NCBI GenBank assembly: GCA_031763025.1
Contig: JASSKH010000002.1
Span: 19,100,168-19,164,167, forward strand
DNA from: Macrocystis pyrifera
Lineage: Eukaryota; Sar; Phaeophyceae; Laminariales; Laminariaceae
Length of the DNA stretch: 64,000 nt
Reading direction: 5' to 3'
A model generated the notes under the pieces. It was not told the DNA's origin and ran no database searches. It was given only the letters and a program-made list of their open reading frames with translations. Below are positions 45,181-56,300 of the stretch, piece after piece. The translations under genes were made by a program, and so were the position numbers. The stretch's first letter is position 1. The number at the start of each line of letters is the position of its first letter.

Positions 45181-45522
45181 GTGTACGGCGTTATAGCCAG
45201 CTGGTTGTAGCACGCACTCTGCACTGCTCATCTTGTGCTGTATGTTGTCTGTGGTGTCTGGGTTACGTCCATGATACAAAAAAAGTTTGACAACAAGAGT
45301 ATTAAAAAATAGACATGATCTCTGCGAGGGTCGAACTCTCGCCTTCAAGTCCAGGATCGAGCATCGTGACCATTTTACTATATTACCAAAGATCCCTATT
45401 ACCAGGTACCTGTTTTTTTTTTTTCGCAGCGCGCACGACACACCGCACACACATGCATAGCAGCACGGCAGAAGAGAGGGAGGTGGTGATGACCGATGAC
45501 AGACCGTAGCCTCCGATATGCA
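45181..45522 (-). repeat. Tandem duplication, unit 2 (342 bp)
   Basis: Partner of 44,847-45,180. At 45,400-45,410 it reads TACCAGGTACC where unit 1 reads TACC. Confidence 0.85.
45315..45394 (-). ncRNA. tRNA-like / SINE-type Pol III unit
   Basis: Second, identical copy created by the tandem duplication. Confidence 0.45.
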
Positions 45523-45667
45523 GCCGGCGTCCCAGGTGGCTTGGTAGGTGGTCCGCGTGCCTATCAAGATCAATTTCATGGGTTCAAGTCTCACCGAGTG
45601 CATGCTCAAAGGGACTTTTTCTTGCATAAAAAATTGATTAGCGGAAAGCGCGAGAGCGTGGGTTAGC

Positions 45668-45815
45668 TACATTCGATGAAAATCGACGAGAAGTCGGAAT
45701 GCTGAGCCCTATGCGCGACAAAAGTTAAAGGCACGTACCGGGGGGGGAAGGGACGACACCTGTGACCACGGCTTGTCCAGAAGATCGCTGAGGGAAAAAC
45801 CTCCTACGAGTTAGG
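45668..45815 (+). repeat. Dispersed repeat F, copy 2
   Basis: Matches 35,966-36,110 with scattered changes and ends near ACCTCCTACGAGTTAGGCTG. Confidence 0.65.
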
Positions 45816-46039
45816 CTGGAAAGTAAAAGTGATGATATATATATCAACTGGTCATAGCAGTACGACACGGACCTGCGACACGCGCGTGGTGTGGCCCGCT
45901 GCTGCTTGCGGTGCTAGGCTGGGTTGTGTGTTTTTGTTTTTTGCATGTCATCTGATATCTACACGTCGGGCAAGAAAACCAAAACGTCGAAAATATAAGG
46001 ACAGTTGAGTTACTCATAGTTTATCTAAACAGGCCTTAC

Positions 46040-46400
46040 ATTTCCGTCCAGAGTGTGCGTGGATCTGTCACAGAGTAGCAGCAAAGAGAGGTAGATGATA
46101 GATTACGGACCGCGGGCTCCGATAGCAGTACAGCGCATATGAGTGTGTCGCACACGCGCGGCGTATGGGCGGCAGCGTTGTTGTGTGCTCTGTGCATGTT
46201 GTCTGTTGTCTACCTGGTAAGTGTCTGGGCTGTGTGCTCTTGAAAACCTAGGGCAAAAAACAGATAAGATTTTACCGGTACGTACGCACGGAAAAAAAAG
46301 CCTCTCGGGCTGAAACCAGGGAAATCGTCTTACTGTTCTAAGGCTTAGATTGGGTAGGCGATCGGCTAACCTTTTACCTATAGCCCAACGAACTAAGACC
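46040..46400 (-). repeat. Dispersed repeat E, copy 4
   Basis: Reverse of the 8.1-9.1 and 10.7-11.3 kb copies: GGTAGATGATAGATTACGGA, TGTTGTCTACCTGG, CCGGTACGTACG and GAAACCAGGGAAATCG. TACCTGGTA lies at 46,211-46,219. Confidence 0.6.
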
Positions 46401-46588
46401 TTCACTTATGGCATCATCGGCAGGACATGAGTCGTTGGTCGTGAGTTTGAATAGCACATCCACCATGAAATCGCTTTTCAAAGAAAAGTGAATTTCCTCA
46501 TGTAAATAATCTGAAAAAATACTTCTGGATCCCCAAAAATCGGAACCGCGTGTTGGTGGCACGTCGACCCGTATATCCGGTCCGTTCC

Positions 46589-46962
46589 AGGGGGGGATGT
46601 GCTTATTATCGTGCATGGCCGTAGTCGTATGACCATAGACCCTCGCATCCCTACAGTGCCGGGACAGAGCACGTCGGGTTTTCACCGACCAGGCAGACAT
46701 TGCTTGCACCAGGCGCGAAGCGTCGTGACAGGTGTTAGACGAGTCGCATGAAGGGTGAGCTGCATCCTCCTAACAACCGCTTTAGAGGCGGATTTTCTTG
46801 CATATCGATGAAAGCATCAATGAAATGATTTAATTTCCGATGCGGCCACTTCCAGAGACAGCAATGGGGTTACTATGTAACTGCCTCGTGCGTGCCTCAC
46901 CATATACACACTACGTCATACGATGATTTCCCTTGTGCTGAGTGAAGGTTCTCCTCGCGACG
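46589..46962 (-). mobile_element. NA-1, copy g, 5'-truncated
   Basis: Tail CAGGGGGGGATGTGCTTATT, then TGCATGGCCGTAGTCGTATG, CTGCATCCTCC and GGCCACTTCCAGAGACAGCA. It ends after AGTGAAGGTTCTCCTCGCGA without the T run and head. Confidence 0.7.
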
Positions 46963-46979
46963 GGGAGAGTTATGATACT

Positions 46980-47250
46980 TAGATTGGGTAGGCGATCGGG
47001 TAACCTTTGACCATTAGCCCAAAGGGCTAAGACCTTAACATTATCCACTCCTGACGAAAAAATACATTGAGGGCTTGCCGCGCGCTCCAGAGGGCACGGG
47101 TCGCGCTCGGACCTCGACGAATGTGTCTGAACGGGCTTCCCGTGTCGACTACTTAGCGTTTCGCCAAAAGGTGCCCGTACGAAAAGAAGTTCGAAAAAGT
47201 ACGAAAATGTCACAATATAACTACACATACCGGCATATCATATGATGCTG
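46980..47250 (-). repeat. Dispersed repeat E, copy 5
   Basis: Reverse orientation: GGGCTTGCCGCGCGCTCCAG, ACGGGCTTCCCGTGTCGAC and GTTCGAAAAAGTACGAAAAT. AGATTGGGTAGGCGATCGG at 46,981 also occurs at 46,347, so the two E pieces share a flanking segment on either side of NA-1 copy g. Confidence 0.55.
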
Positions 47251-47254
47251 TGTT

Positions 47255-48150
47255 TTATCGAATCGCACATATTGTATCCTATTTATGGTATCATATGGTA
47301 CGCTATTCATGCGATTTTCGAAGTATCGTGTTTTGCAGCCGGGTAGCTGGCAAAGACGAGTTTCAACGAAAATCCCCGAGAGGTCTTCTTAGTTTTTATT
47401 CAAATCTGTTTTTATGTGTCTGTGCCGTTTCATCACTATCAGCGCCCCGTGCCTGCCTTGTACGCCAGGAACTCTGATTATGTGACAAGGGTTTTATCTT
47501 GTGTTGGGATAACATTTGCTGTACGTATTGCTGCTGTCGTGTGCCAAAAAAGTGCCGTTGCATTTCCTTTTTTACGAATGGAGCAACGCCATGAGTACTT
47601 GATTTTGCACGGCAGGGGGGGTAGCGTACGTGTCTGCTGCGACGGGGGTCCACCAGTTGGGATCACCTTGCCGGCAGTCCGTCAATAGACAAGCGTGTTG
47701 TTAACATATTTATTTTCATGCAATGGCGGTTATGAGTTGCAGAGAATAGCAATCACCACGGGCGTTTTATATCTGGAGTCTCCCACCCCCACCCACCAAC
47801 CCACCCGCTTCCTTCTGTTTTTCCAACAATGTTGTCATGTTTTCTGCTGCAGGGGCAAGACTAAGCCAATCAGACCTGATTATATGTGTGATATTGCATT
47901 GTAACCTCTTTTATCATATCGTGTCTTGACAGTTGAGCATCTTGAGAGACGATGGAGTGCCGATAAGCTTGTCTCTTGACGAGTGCAAGCAACTTGTGGC
48001 GTGGATGTTCAGTACTATTGCCATATCGTCATCTCTCATACATGGATGTAAACGTACATCATATGGCACCATCGTGTCGTACCCTAGTTTTCAATATGAT
48101 ATCGTATCATATGGCATACCGTATTTTATCCTAGTTTATCATATGGTATA
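47255..48150. other. No gene recognised
   Basis: Contains CATATGRTA-rich AT sequence near 47,260-47,310 and 48,060-48,150, as seen near other KVPLRDV modules (10.4, 31.1 and 43.2 kb). No coding motif. Confidence 0.3.
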
Positions 48151-48153
48151 CTG

Positions 48154-48230
48154 GTACAAAATTCCCCTTCGGGATGTGGGTGGCGTGAAATCCGGGGGAT
48201 GTCGCAAGTTGAAAGGGGAGACGCAGGTAA
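48154..48230 (+). repeat. KVPLRDV module, family 1
   Basis: Reads YKIPLRDVGGVKSGG then CRKLKGETQV, followed by CAG|GTAAAA. Compared with 18,704-18,780 several changes are synonymous (GGC/GGT, GGA/GGG). Confidence 0.6.
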
Positions 48231-48322
48231 AACCCTTGCACCTTTTTTTGGAGTAAAGATGATCTCGGAATCAAATGAGTCATGGGTTACTGTATTGCTA
48301 AAAGCGAAGAGTAGTTAGTCTA

Positions 48323-48427
48323 TGACGGGGGGCCATAGTAAATAGAACCTGCGTTACATACAAAAACGGATATATTTCTCTATTTTTTCTAACAATATTT
48401 GGTCCTATTTGCTATGGTCCCCCGTAA
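48323..48427. mobile_element. MITE of about 105 bp with TA target duplication, copy 1
   Basis: TIRs start TGACGGGGGGCCATAGTAAA and, at the other end read in reverse, TTACGGGGGACCATAGCAAA. TA flanks both sides (48,321-48,322 and 48,428-48,429). The homologous site in the inverted arm (about 18,585, reversed) reads TAGTCTAGTCTTCGATGC without the element and with a single TA. Confidence 0.8.
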
Positions 48428-48519
48428 TAGTCATTGATGCTCTCGCGTGTCTTGGCGTATAGGAGGCATGGACTACTGTATTGCCCAAAGGAAGCGCAGC
48501 ACTCAGCTGCATGATCTGC

Positions 48520-49385
48520 AGGATCTTTATGATCCGCAAGATCTGTATGACCTGCGGAATTTCTGTATGATCTGGAGGATCTGTAGAATCTGGATACTTC
48601 GCACTTGTTTACAGCATGTTTAGCCGGGATGGGGTCTGTATGGGGTAGACATTTTACAGGTGTGTACCTGAGTGGGATTGGTGTGATCTGCACATCTTTA
48701 CCGGGTGGGATCTGTATGATATGCAAGATGTGTATGGTCTGCAAGATCTGTATGGTCTACCTGAGTGGAATCAGTATGTTCTGTTTGATCTGTACATGTT
48801 GACCGGGATGGGGTCTGTAAGATCTGCAGGATCTGTATAATCTACCTGAGTGGAATCTGTGGAATCTGTGGAATCTGTGTGATCTGTGTAATCTGTACAT
48901 CTTAACCGGGATGAGGTCTGTACGATCTTGTATGGTCTGCAGGATTTCTGTATGATTTGCAGGATCTGTAAAATCTGGACACTTCACACTTGCTTACAGC
49001 ATGTTTAGTCGGGATAGGGTCTGTATGAGGTATATATTTCACTCGTGTGTACCTGAGTGGGAACTTGATCTGTGTGATGTTTACGTTTGTGTGATCTGCA
49101 GGATGTGAATGATCTACTTGAGTGGAATCTGTGTGATCTGTATGATATGTTCATCTTGACCGGGATGAGGTCTGTACGATCTGCATGATCTGCATATATT
49201 TATCGGTGGGTTTGCATTATCCATGTTTGTCGCTGGGTTTGCATGACCTGCAGGATCTGTATGATCTGTATAATCTGCAGCATCTGTAATATTTGACAGG
49301 TGTGTACCTGAGTGGAATGTTGATCTGTGTGATGTGTACATCTTCGGGTGGGATCTGTATGATCTGCATGAACTGCACATACATG
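48520..49385 (-). repeat. GATC nonamer satellite, array 2
   Basis: Reverse complement of array 1: TGATCTGCAGGATCTGTA units with inserts such as CATGTTTAGCCGGGATGGGG. Confidence 0.8.
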
Positions 49386-49539
49386 TTTCGTCGGGAACAT
49401 CAAATAATCAATAGTCAAATCAAGCTCGAAAATGAGTTGATGGACAAGCCTGTACACGCGCAACGCAATTAACACCTGGCACAAAGTATACTGGTACACG
49501 AAATAGAAGCCAGGGTGTGATAAAATCATCAGTCCCACG

Positions 49540-50660
49540 GTCCCATAAAAAAACTAAAGGTAGCAGCAAGGAAAACAACCTGCGCCGGCAGCTGCAACAA
49601 CAGCAGTTATACCGTGATAGTGTGCAGCAACAGCGTCATCAGCAGGAGCAGCAAGATAAGCAACCGTACGACACGGGCAAAAAAAAAACTATGGGTAGCA
49701 GCAAGAAAAGCAACCTTGCACCAGCAGCAACAGTAGTAGCAGCAATACCGCCGTGATTGTGCGCAGCAGTGTGCAGCAGCAGCAGGAGCAGCAAGATAAG
49801 CCACCGCGTGGCATGGGCGAGAAAAAAAGGGTAGCACTTAGGTAGCAGCAAGATAAGCAACTTGCGCCAGCAACAGTAGCACCTGTACCGTGATTGTGTG
49901 CAGCAGCAGCGGCATCAACAGGAGTAGCAAAATAATAAGCAAACCGCGTGGCACGGGCAAATTGTACAAGGGGCAGTGAACACTCGGCTATTACACGTAA
50001 TACGTGGTACAAAGATCCGATAAATAAGAATCGCACCGAGACAATAGAAATATGCACGTGGTCGATGCATCATTTTCTCACGTGTTCTTCGCCAGCCACT
50101 TGCAGCAAAACATCGGCGATCTGGATAGGTTCCAAGCCTATTGCACCGAAAGAAAGGACACGAGACTACGATCCCTCGATTGCTCGAGCGGCGACGAGCA
50201 CGAGATGAACACGAGCACCATGTGGCCAAGCAGTCACGAGCACAAGAGCACTCAGCACCACTCGAGCAACACTCGTACGCCTGTTGTTGCTGTTGTACTG
50301 CTGCGTGCTGCTCGAGCAGCACTCGAGCGCACGAGCATGCCAATCATTGAATAGGTTTCCAAGCTTATTGCAACGAAAAAGAACACGAGACCACGATCAC
50401 CCGATTACTCAAGCACGACGTGGCCAAGCAGTCACGAGCACACGAGTACTCAGCAGCAGCAGCAGCACTCGGCAGCACTCGAGCAACACTCGACTGGAGC
50501 AGCACTCGTACGCCTGTTGTTGCTGTTGTACTGGTGCGTACTGCTCGAGCAGCACTCGATCGAATGAGCATGAGCTCGAGCAGCACGAGGTCGAGCAGGA
50601 CTGTGTACTGCTGCTGTAGTTACAGCGAGAAGCGAGAAGAACAAAACATTTGCAGCTAAA
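49540..50660. repeat. CAGCAG-rich and GAGCAGCACTCGA-rich local tandem repeats
   Basis: At 49,560-49,930 three units share GGTAGCAGCAAGxAAAGCAAC, CGTGATxGTGxGCAGCA and GCACGGGCAAA. At 50,080-50,640 two units of about 230 bp share GGTTTCCAAGC, ACACGAGACxACGAT, GTGGCCAAGCAGTCACGAGC and CGTACGCCTGTTGTTGCTGT. Glutamine-rich frames are by-products. Confidence 0.65.
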
Positions 50661-50754
50661 AATACGAAGATCAGGGTAGGTTTCCAAGCCCCTGGATGGC
50701 TTTTTGGAAGTGGGAGCCCATCCCCGGAGTTGCTTGCTGGGTCACGCGACTTTG

Positions 50755-53250
50755 ACCACCTAGAGCATGTGCCACGGAGCCCGGCCGGGGCCAACGCCTG
50801 CACCGTATTGTCCACGCCGCCCCCCTGCGGGCCCTGCAGCAGGAAGCACAAGAAAAGACCCGCGGCCAAACGAGAAAAGTGAACTTTTGCGGAAAAAAAC
50901 GGCAATTTCGTACACAGTAATACAAGGTTCCCCTTCGGGACGTAAGTAACGTAAAATCCCGGGGGCGTCGCAAGACGAGAAAGGAGTCACAGGTAACACA
51001 CGTGTAGAACTAACTGTTTTTAGCGGAAACGTAAGCCATGGGGTAGCGTATTGTTCGAAGGAAAGAGTAATAGTAGTCGGGCAGCAACTGGTTTTTAGTC
51101 TTTCTGTGGTGAATACTATACTATATGCACGCGGTACCATGTGTTGACAACTATACTCTAACTTTACACTACCACTACTACGCAGATGTAGTACAGGTGG
51201 AAGCAGCACATGCACTCTTCAAAATACTACCTGGTACGCTACTTCTACGCCTACTAATACGGGGGTCCATAGTTAACAGGACCAAATATTGTTAGTAAAA
51301 ATAATTAAATATATAGGTTTTTATGTATACCGTAGGTCCTATTAACTATGGACCCGTAATAACTATACTACACTGCGCTACTGCTAGAGCATGACCAATC
51401 GCTCATACCATACAGACAGCCTCATGGTAAACAGAGGTAAAGTAACCACGCAGTACCATGGGTTGGGGCATGACCGCTGTACTGTTATACTATACACCAC
51501 TGCCAGTAATGCGTAGATGCAGTACAGATAGAAGCAGCATGAATAAATACTACCTACTACTATAGCACTAACTTCCATACAACAGCAACGTACCGTACAA
51601 GCTACTACTATAGTACTAACTTCCATACAACAGCAACGTAACGTGCAAGCGGTACCATGGGTTAGGGACAAGAGTTCTGCTCTCAATATACACCACCACT
51701 ACTACGTAGATGAATGTGTACTGTGGTAAAGGTAGAAGCAGCATGCGCGCTACCAAATAGTATACCACTACGACTATTAAGACTTCTGTAAGTGTAAGGG
51801 CTAGGTATTATATAGGTACGGTAGAGGGCATCTACTGCTGTTGGCCAGGTAGAAGTAGCATGCAGACGGCAACAACAGCAATAGCAGACGCCACAACGAC
51901 TACGACTGTTGCTCCTTATAGTACAGGTACTACTACTGCTATTGGACAGGCATTGGTAGAAGCAGCATGCACTCGGGACCATGGGCTACTTTTCATTTAA
52001 TACTACAACTACAACTATTATATACTATACTAACTACTGTAATTCAGAATTCTTTATCTGCGTGTCAAAAACAGCGTCAATAATACGGAAAGGCCAAATA
52101 ACCAAAAACATCATTATTAGTAGGAAGCTACATATATTCATGTACAGGTATACGTACGGTTGGAGCACGATGAAAAAGTTATCTGCGTCTATTTGTCGTG
52201 AAAAAAAAATATTACTGACTGTCAAATAAGTACTCACGGTAAAAGCAGCTGACTCGTGGCAACAGCAGTAGAACTCTAACATCACTATTAACATGAATAG
52301 GCAGCAACTGGTGTACATACGATTGAGGACCTCATAAAAAAATATCTCTGCACCTGACAGTGTCATGAAATGTTTCGCTCTACGTTTAAATTAATTTATG
52401 ACTGTCAAAAGAAGTGTATACCCGAGGTTACAGCAGGAGACTCGTGGCAACAGCACTACTACTACCTACTACTACAGTACTACTGCTGCTGCTCTACTGA
52501 ACTACTGCAACTACTACTCTCAATAATGCCACGAAGTACTACTACTACCTGTACTACTGCTATTACTACGACTACTACTACTATGCCGGATGCACACTAG
52601 AGACAGGGGGAGTAGAGAGACCGGCGGCAGAAAAAGTCTGGCTCGGTGGCTCTTGCCCGGTGCGATTACCTGCTGAGAGTGTGCAACAAGACAACTCGCT
52701 GGGTATGATACCTTTACATATACAGTAGGTACCTGATGGCACTAATTTCCCCCAGGAGTAGACGAACCGAGGGAGCCAGTTTTGTGGTCATGTACGTGCT
52801 CGGTGTAGGTGCGTGGTGTACGTGAACGGGCTAGGTGACATATATGACGCTCGACAGACGTGTGCTGCTGCTGTATCTGCTGCTGCTGAGATTGATCAAA
52901 AGCCGAAAAGTGGGCGGGTAATAAAAGCAGACGATTTCAAACTAAGTGAGATTTTCAACGCAGAGAAAATTCAGCAGAGAAAAGTCTTCGTTGTGGAAGG
53001 TGCACACAGCTTCTCGTATCACACACGTGCGACATTTTAGTCCTACATCTAGGATATCAGCCGGGCAGTCGGGCAGTGTGGGCCATGCTGCTATAGGTGC
53101 CACACCGAGACACAGTACAGCGAGACGGGAGGCAGTATTGGCGTGGATCTGTTGCTCTTGCCCGTTGCGATTACCCGCTGTTGAGAGCGTGCCACTGGAC
53201 AACTACTGTATCTAGGTATGACAGTATCTGCTACCAATTTTTTCTCAGGT
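50755..53250 (+). repeat. Macro-repeat P, long copy interrupted by LINE A
   Basis: GC-rich head, KVPLRDV module at 50,922-50,996 (CAG|GTAACA at its end), TAC-rich sub-repeats with GTAGAAGCAGCATG, a (CTA)n patch at 52,440-52,590, then CTCTTGCCCGTTGCGATTAC and the AGACGGACYGAGG module. The right part is repeated (52.62 and 53.10 kb). Confidence 0.75.
51257..51359. mobile_element. MITE of about 103 bp with TA target duplication, copy 2
   Basis: TIRs ATACGGGGGTCCATAGTTAA and, reversed, TTACGGGTCCATAGTTAATA, with TA at 51,255-51,256 and 51,360-51,361. The P copies at 59.87 and 62.54 kb show the empty site ACTACTAACTATAC with one TA. Confidence 0.8.
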
Positions 53251-53259
53251 AGACGGACT

Positions 53260-53263
<4 letters not shown>
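53251..53263. repeat. LINE A target duplication, left
   Basis: AGACGGACTGAGG, matching AGACGGACCGAGG at 59,095-59,107 with one mismatch. It belongs to macro-repeat P, whose uninterrupted copies at 61,250 and 61,735 have it once. Confidence 0.75.

Positions 53264-53338
<75 letters not shown>
53262..53338 (-). repeat. Poly(C) tail of LINE A (77 G on plus strand)
   Basis: An uninterrupted run of 77 G. The first two may belong to the target duplication. On the LINE strand it follows TGAGTA, three bases after the stop codon. Confidence 0.9.
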
Positions 53339-53339
<1 letters not shown>

Positions 53340-53341
53340 AC

Positions 53342-56300
53342 TCATTTGTTGCTTGCCTTAGTCATTTGACCATTGACCACGCATCCCTTTCGAGACGGAG
53401 CACCGTTCCTACTCCTAATAGAGACACCTCCAACAATTGGGCGCTCAGTACGTTGTTTCCATGAATTACATAGAATTGTTTTGCTAATCTTATCCCCTTC
53501 CTGTTTGGCCTCCTGTGGCCACCATCTGTCTCCTAGGATAGCGATCGTTTTCTTGCTGCTATTCATTGTATCAAACTCCTCCATGTCACATTCGTCTATT
53601 TTCCTCATCTCCTCTTCTAACACATCCCGTTCCTCCTTGTATATTTCACATTCTCCTACTATGTGAGTTCTACTCTCTATTGCTTTGCCACACGGGCACA
53701 TCTGTACGTCTACTTCCTCCTCTTCCCGGCTGCTGGTGTACCTCTTTCTTCTTCCTGGCAGGTCCAGGTCCCCTACACGAAAGCGCAGTTTCAGCGTTTT
53801 CGCCAAGTCCATTGGGCCATGCAAATACGTTTTCATTCCTATTCCTTGCCTCAATCCCCCGTATATCTTTTAAGTGTTTTTCCGATTCCACCTTGTTTCT
53901 TAGCGCTAGCCTTTCCCTTCTTTCTATCCTTTCTTCTACTTCTGCCTTGTACCTCCCAAACTTCCCGGCGGACATCATCTCTACTTGGTTTCCCCCTAGA
54001 TCCTTCCATACTTTCTCAACTACGCCATCCCACCTTATTCCGGCTCGTCCTTTTGATACTTTCTCCCGTACAGCTCTATCAACTATGGCTGGCAACCTCT
54101 TTTTTGGCATGTTCCTTACTTTATATTGCCAGTTCAACTTTCTCATGTCTCTGTTTGTCTTGAGTGGGCGCATTCCCAGTTCTGCTCTTAATACTGTATT
54201 ACTAATCGTACTTGAGCATCTTAGGATTTTTTTAGCTGCTGTCATTTGTACTGTTTCCAACTGTTTTACGAGTTTCGCGTTCCCTTCCCATACTTCTGCG
54301 AATTCTAGCTTTGGTACTATCACATTCATCAAGATACATCTCTTAATCCTAGTGTCAAGGTTCGGGTCTGTTGGGATCGCATCCATCTTGCCTACTTGTG
54401 CCTTACCCTTTCCTATTACTTTTCCTATATGTGTATCCCAAGAGCAGTCTTTTGAGATCTCTACGCCAAGGTATGTATACTGGTCTACAATCGGCTATTC
54501 ATCTTCTCCCCAGTTCCAACTGAAATTTACCGGGTTTACCTTATCTTCGTTGCAAACAACTACTGCGCATTTCTTGACGTTCGCCGTCACCCTCCATTTC
54601 CTGGTGTATTCTAGCGCCTTCTCTATTTGTTTCTGCAATCCTTCGGGTGTTTCTGATATCCCCACGAAGTCATCCGCAAACATCAATCCCGACACCGTAG
54701 CTTCCCCTACCGTGACTCCCTGCCTTGCTGCCTCGACTGCTACTATCAGGTCGTTAATATATATCTTGAATAAGTTAGGTGACAACGTACATCCCTGTGC
54801 AACACCTTGTAAAATATCAACATACTTCGATATTTCCCCGTCCAGCATAACAGCACTTCTCGCACATTCCATCATCTTCTTCATCATTCTCCACATCTTT
54901 CCTCTGTTTCCTATTTCCCACAGTTTTTTCCACAATCCATTTCTCCGTACTGTGTCGTAGGCTTTCTGCACATCTAGAAAGAAACAGTACGTTGTTAGTC
55001 CCGCGTCCTTCCTACCTTGAATAATCTTAACTAAGGTGTACACATGGTCTACGCAGCTACGGTTTGGCCTAAACCCTGCTTGTCCTTCGCTTATTTTGTC
55101 TTCCTTCTCCATCATCGTTCCCATTCTATCGTTGAAAATCTTACAAAATGTTTTGCCTACTGTGCTTAGTAGCGTTATCCCTCTATAGTTCCCCCGGTCA
55201 GTCTTATCTCCTTTCTTGAATAAATTTACTGCTACTCCTTCTCTCCACCTCCTAGGTGCGTACTCGTTTTTCCATATCCCGTTATACAACATAACCGTCA
55301 TGGTAAGCATTCGTTCTCCCCCGTACTTCATAAATTCATTCACTATTTGGTCTGCGCCTGCTGCCTTTCTATTCTTAAGTTTAGCTACACACTTCTATAC
55401 CTCTTCCCTTGTGAACTCTCTCTGTAACCCTCCCGAACCACTGTCTTCCCTTTCTGATGTATCTACGTTCACCTCTGCCCACGCGTTGATTTCCTTCTCG
55501 AATTCTGCATGGAACGTTTCGTTGGCTGTGGGTGTTCCTAGCTTTCGGTAATGCTGTACTAGTACCTCCCTTTTCCCCTTCGAACTACTAACCATTTTAC
55601 CGTTCTGTGCTCTTAGAGTAGCTATTCCCGTGTCTGCCTCTCCTGCTTGTTTGCCAAGTATCCCTTTTATCCCTACCCACATCTGCTTCATCCCGCCCTC
55701 AAAGTCTTCATTCGTTTTATTTACTACGTCTTTCCATATCCCTTTCTTTTTCTCTACCATCTCTTTTACTTTCTTTCTAGCTATAGCATACTCCTCCCAC
55801 CCTGTCGAAGTTTTACTCGATGTATACCTTGCGTGTGCCTTTCTCCTTGCTCTTATAGCCTCTTTCCCTTCTTCATCCCACCATTTTACCGCTCTGTTGC
55901 ATACTATCAACTTCTTCCCTATTACTTTACTTGCTGTGGTCTTGACTAACCGCTCCCATCCTTCTATTATCCTAGCTCCTGCATCATCCCTTTCTATATC
56001 GTTCCTTGTTGTACCTATTCTTTCCAACAGCTCGGAAAATTTCTCTGCATTTTTGGCCATCTCTTCTTGAAACTCTTCCCGTTTCTCTTTTACTTCTAGT
56101 TTATCTATTCTCCATCGATACAATTTCCTACCTCTTCTATGTTTGATAACTCTCGTCTGTTGACTGTCTGTCCATATTAGACAGTGATCCGTAGTTCCTA
56201 TGCCCGCTGCGCATACATGTAGTTCCGTTTCCTTACCACTTCCATTTTCTACTACTATAAAGTCAAGGATAGAACTTTCTCCCTTTTGTATGCACTGTCT

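Larger units (their letters stand above)
48154..50920 (-). repeat. Inverted duplication, arm 2 (partner 15,955-18,780)
   Basis: See arm 1. Arm 2 carries the MITE at 48,323-48,427, absent from arm 1. Its satellite portion is shorter (48,520-49,385). The CAGCAG-rich part at 49,560-49,930 and the GAGCA-rich part at 50,080-50,640 are expanded into local tandem repeats of about 120-200 bp. Confidence 0.75.

Noticed and set aside
45535..45605. Possible tRNA with TGGCTTGGTAGG box A and GGGTTCAAGTC box B
   Set aside because: The T stem nearly pairs, but acceptor and anticodon stems do not; at most a tRNA-derived fragment.
53091..53345. Proline-rich minus-strand frame
   Set aside because: It is the poly(C) tail of LINE A read as CCC codons.
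53566..54960. Plus-strand open frame of 464 codons
   Set aside because: It is antisense to the RT region of LINE A, which has clear motifs on the minus strand.
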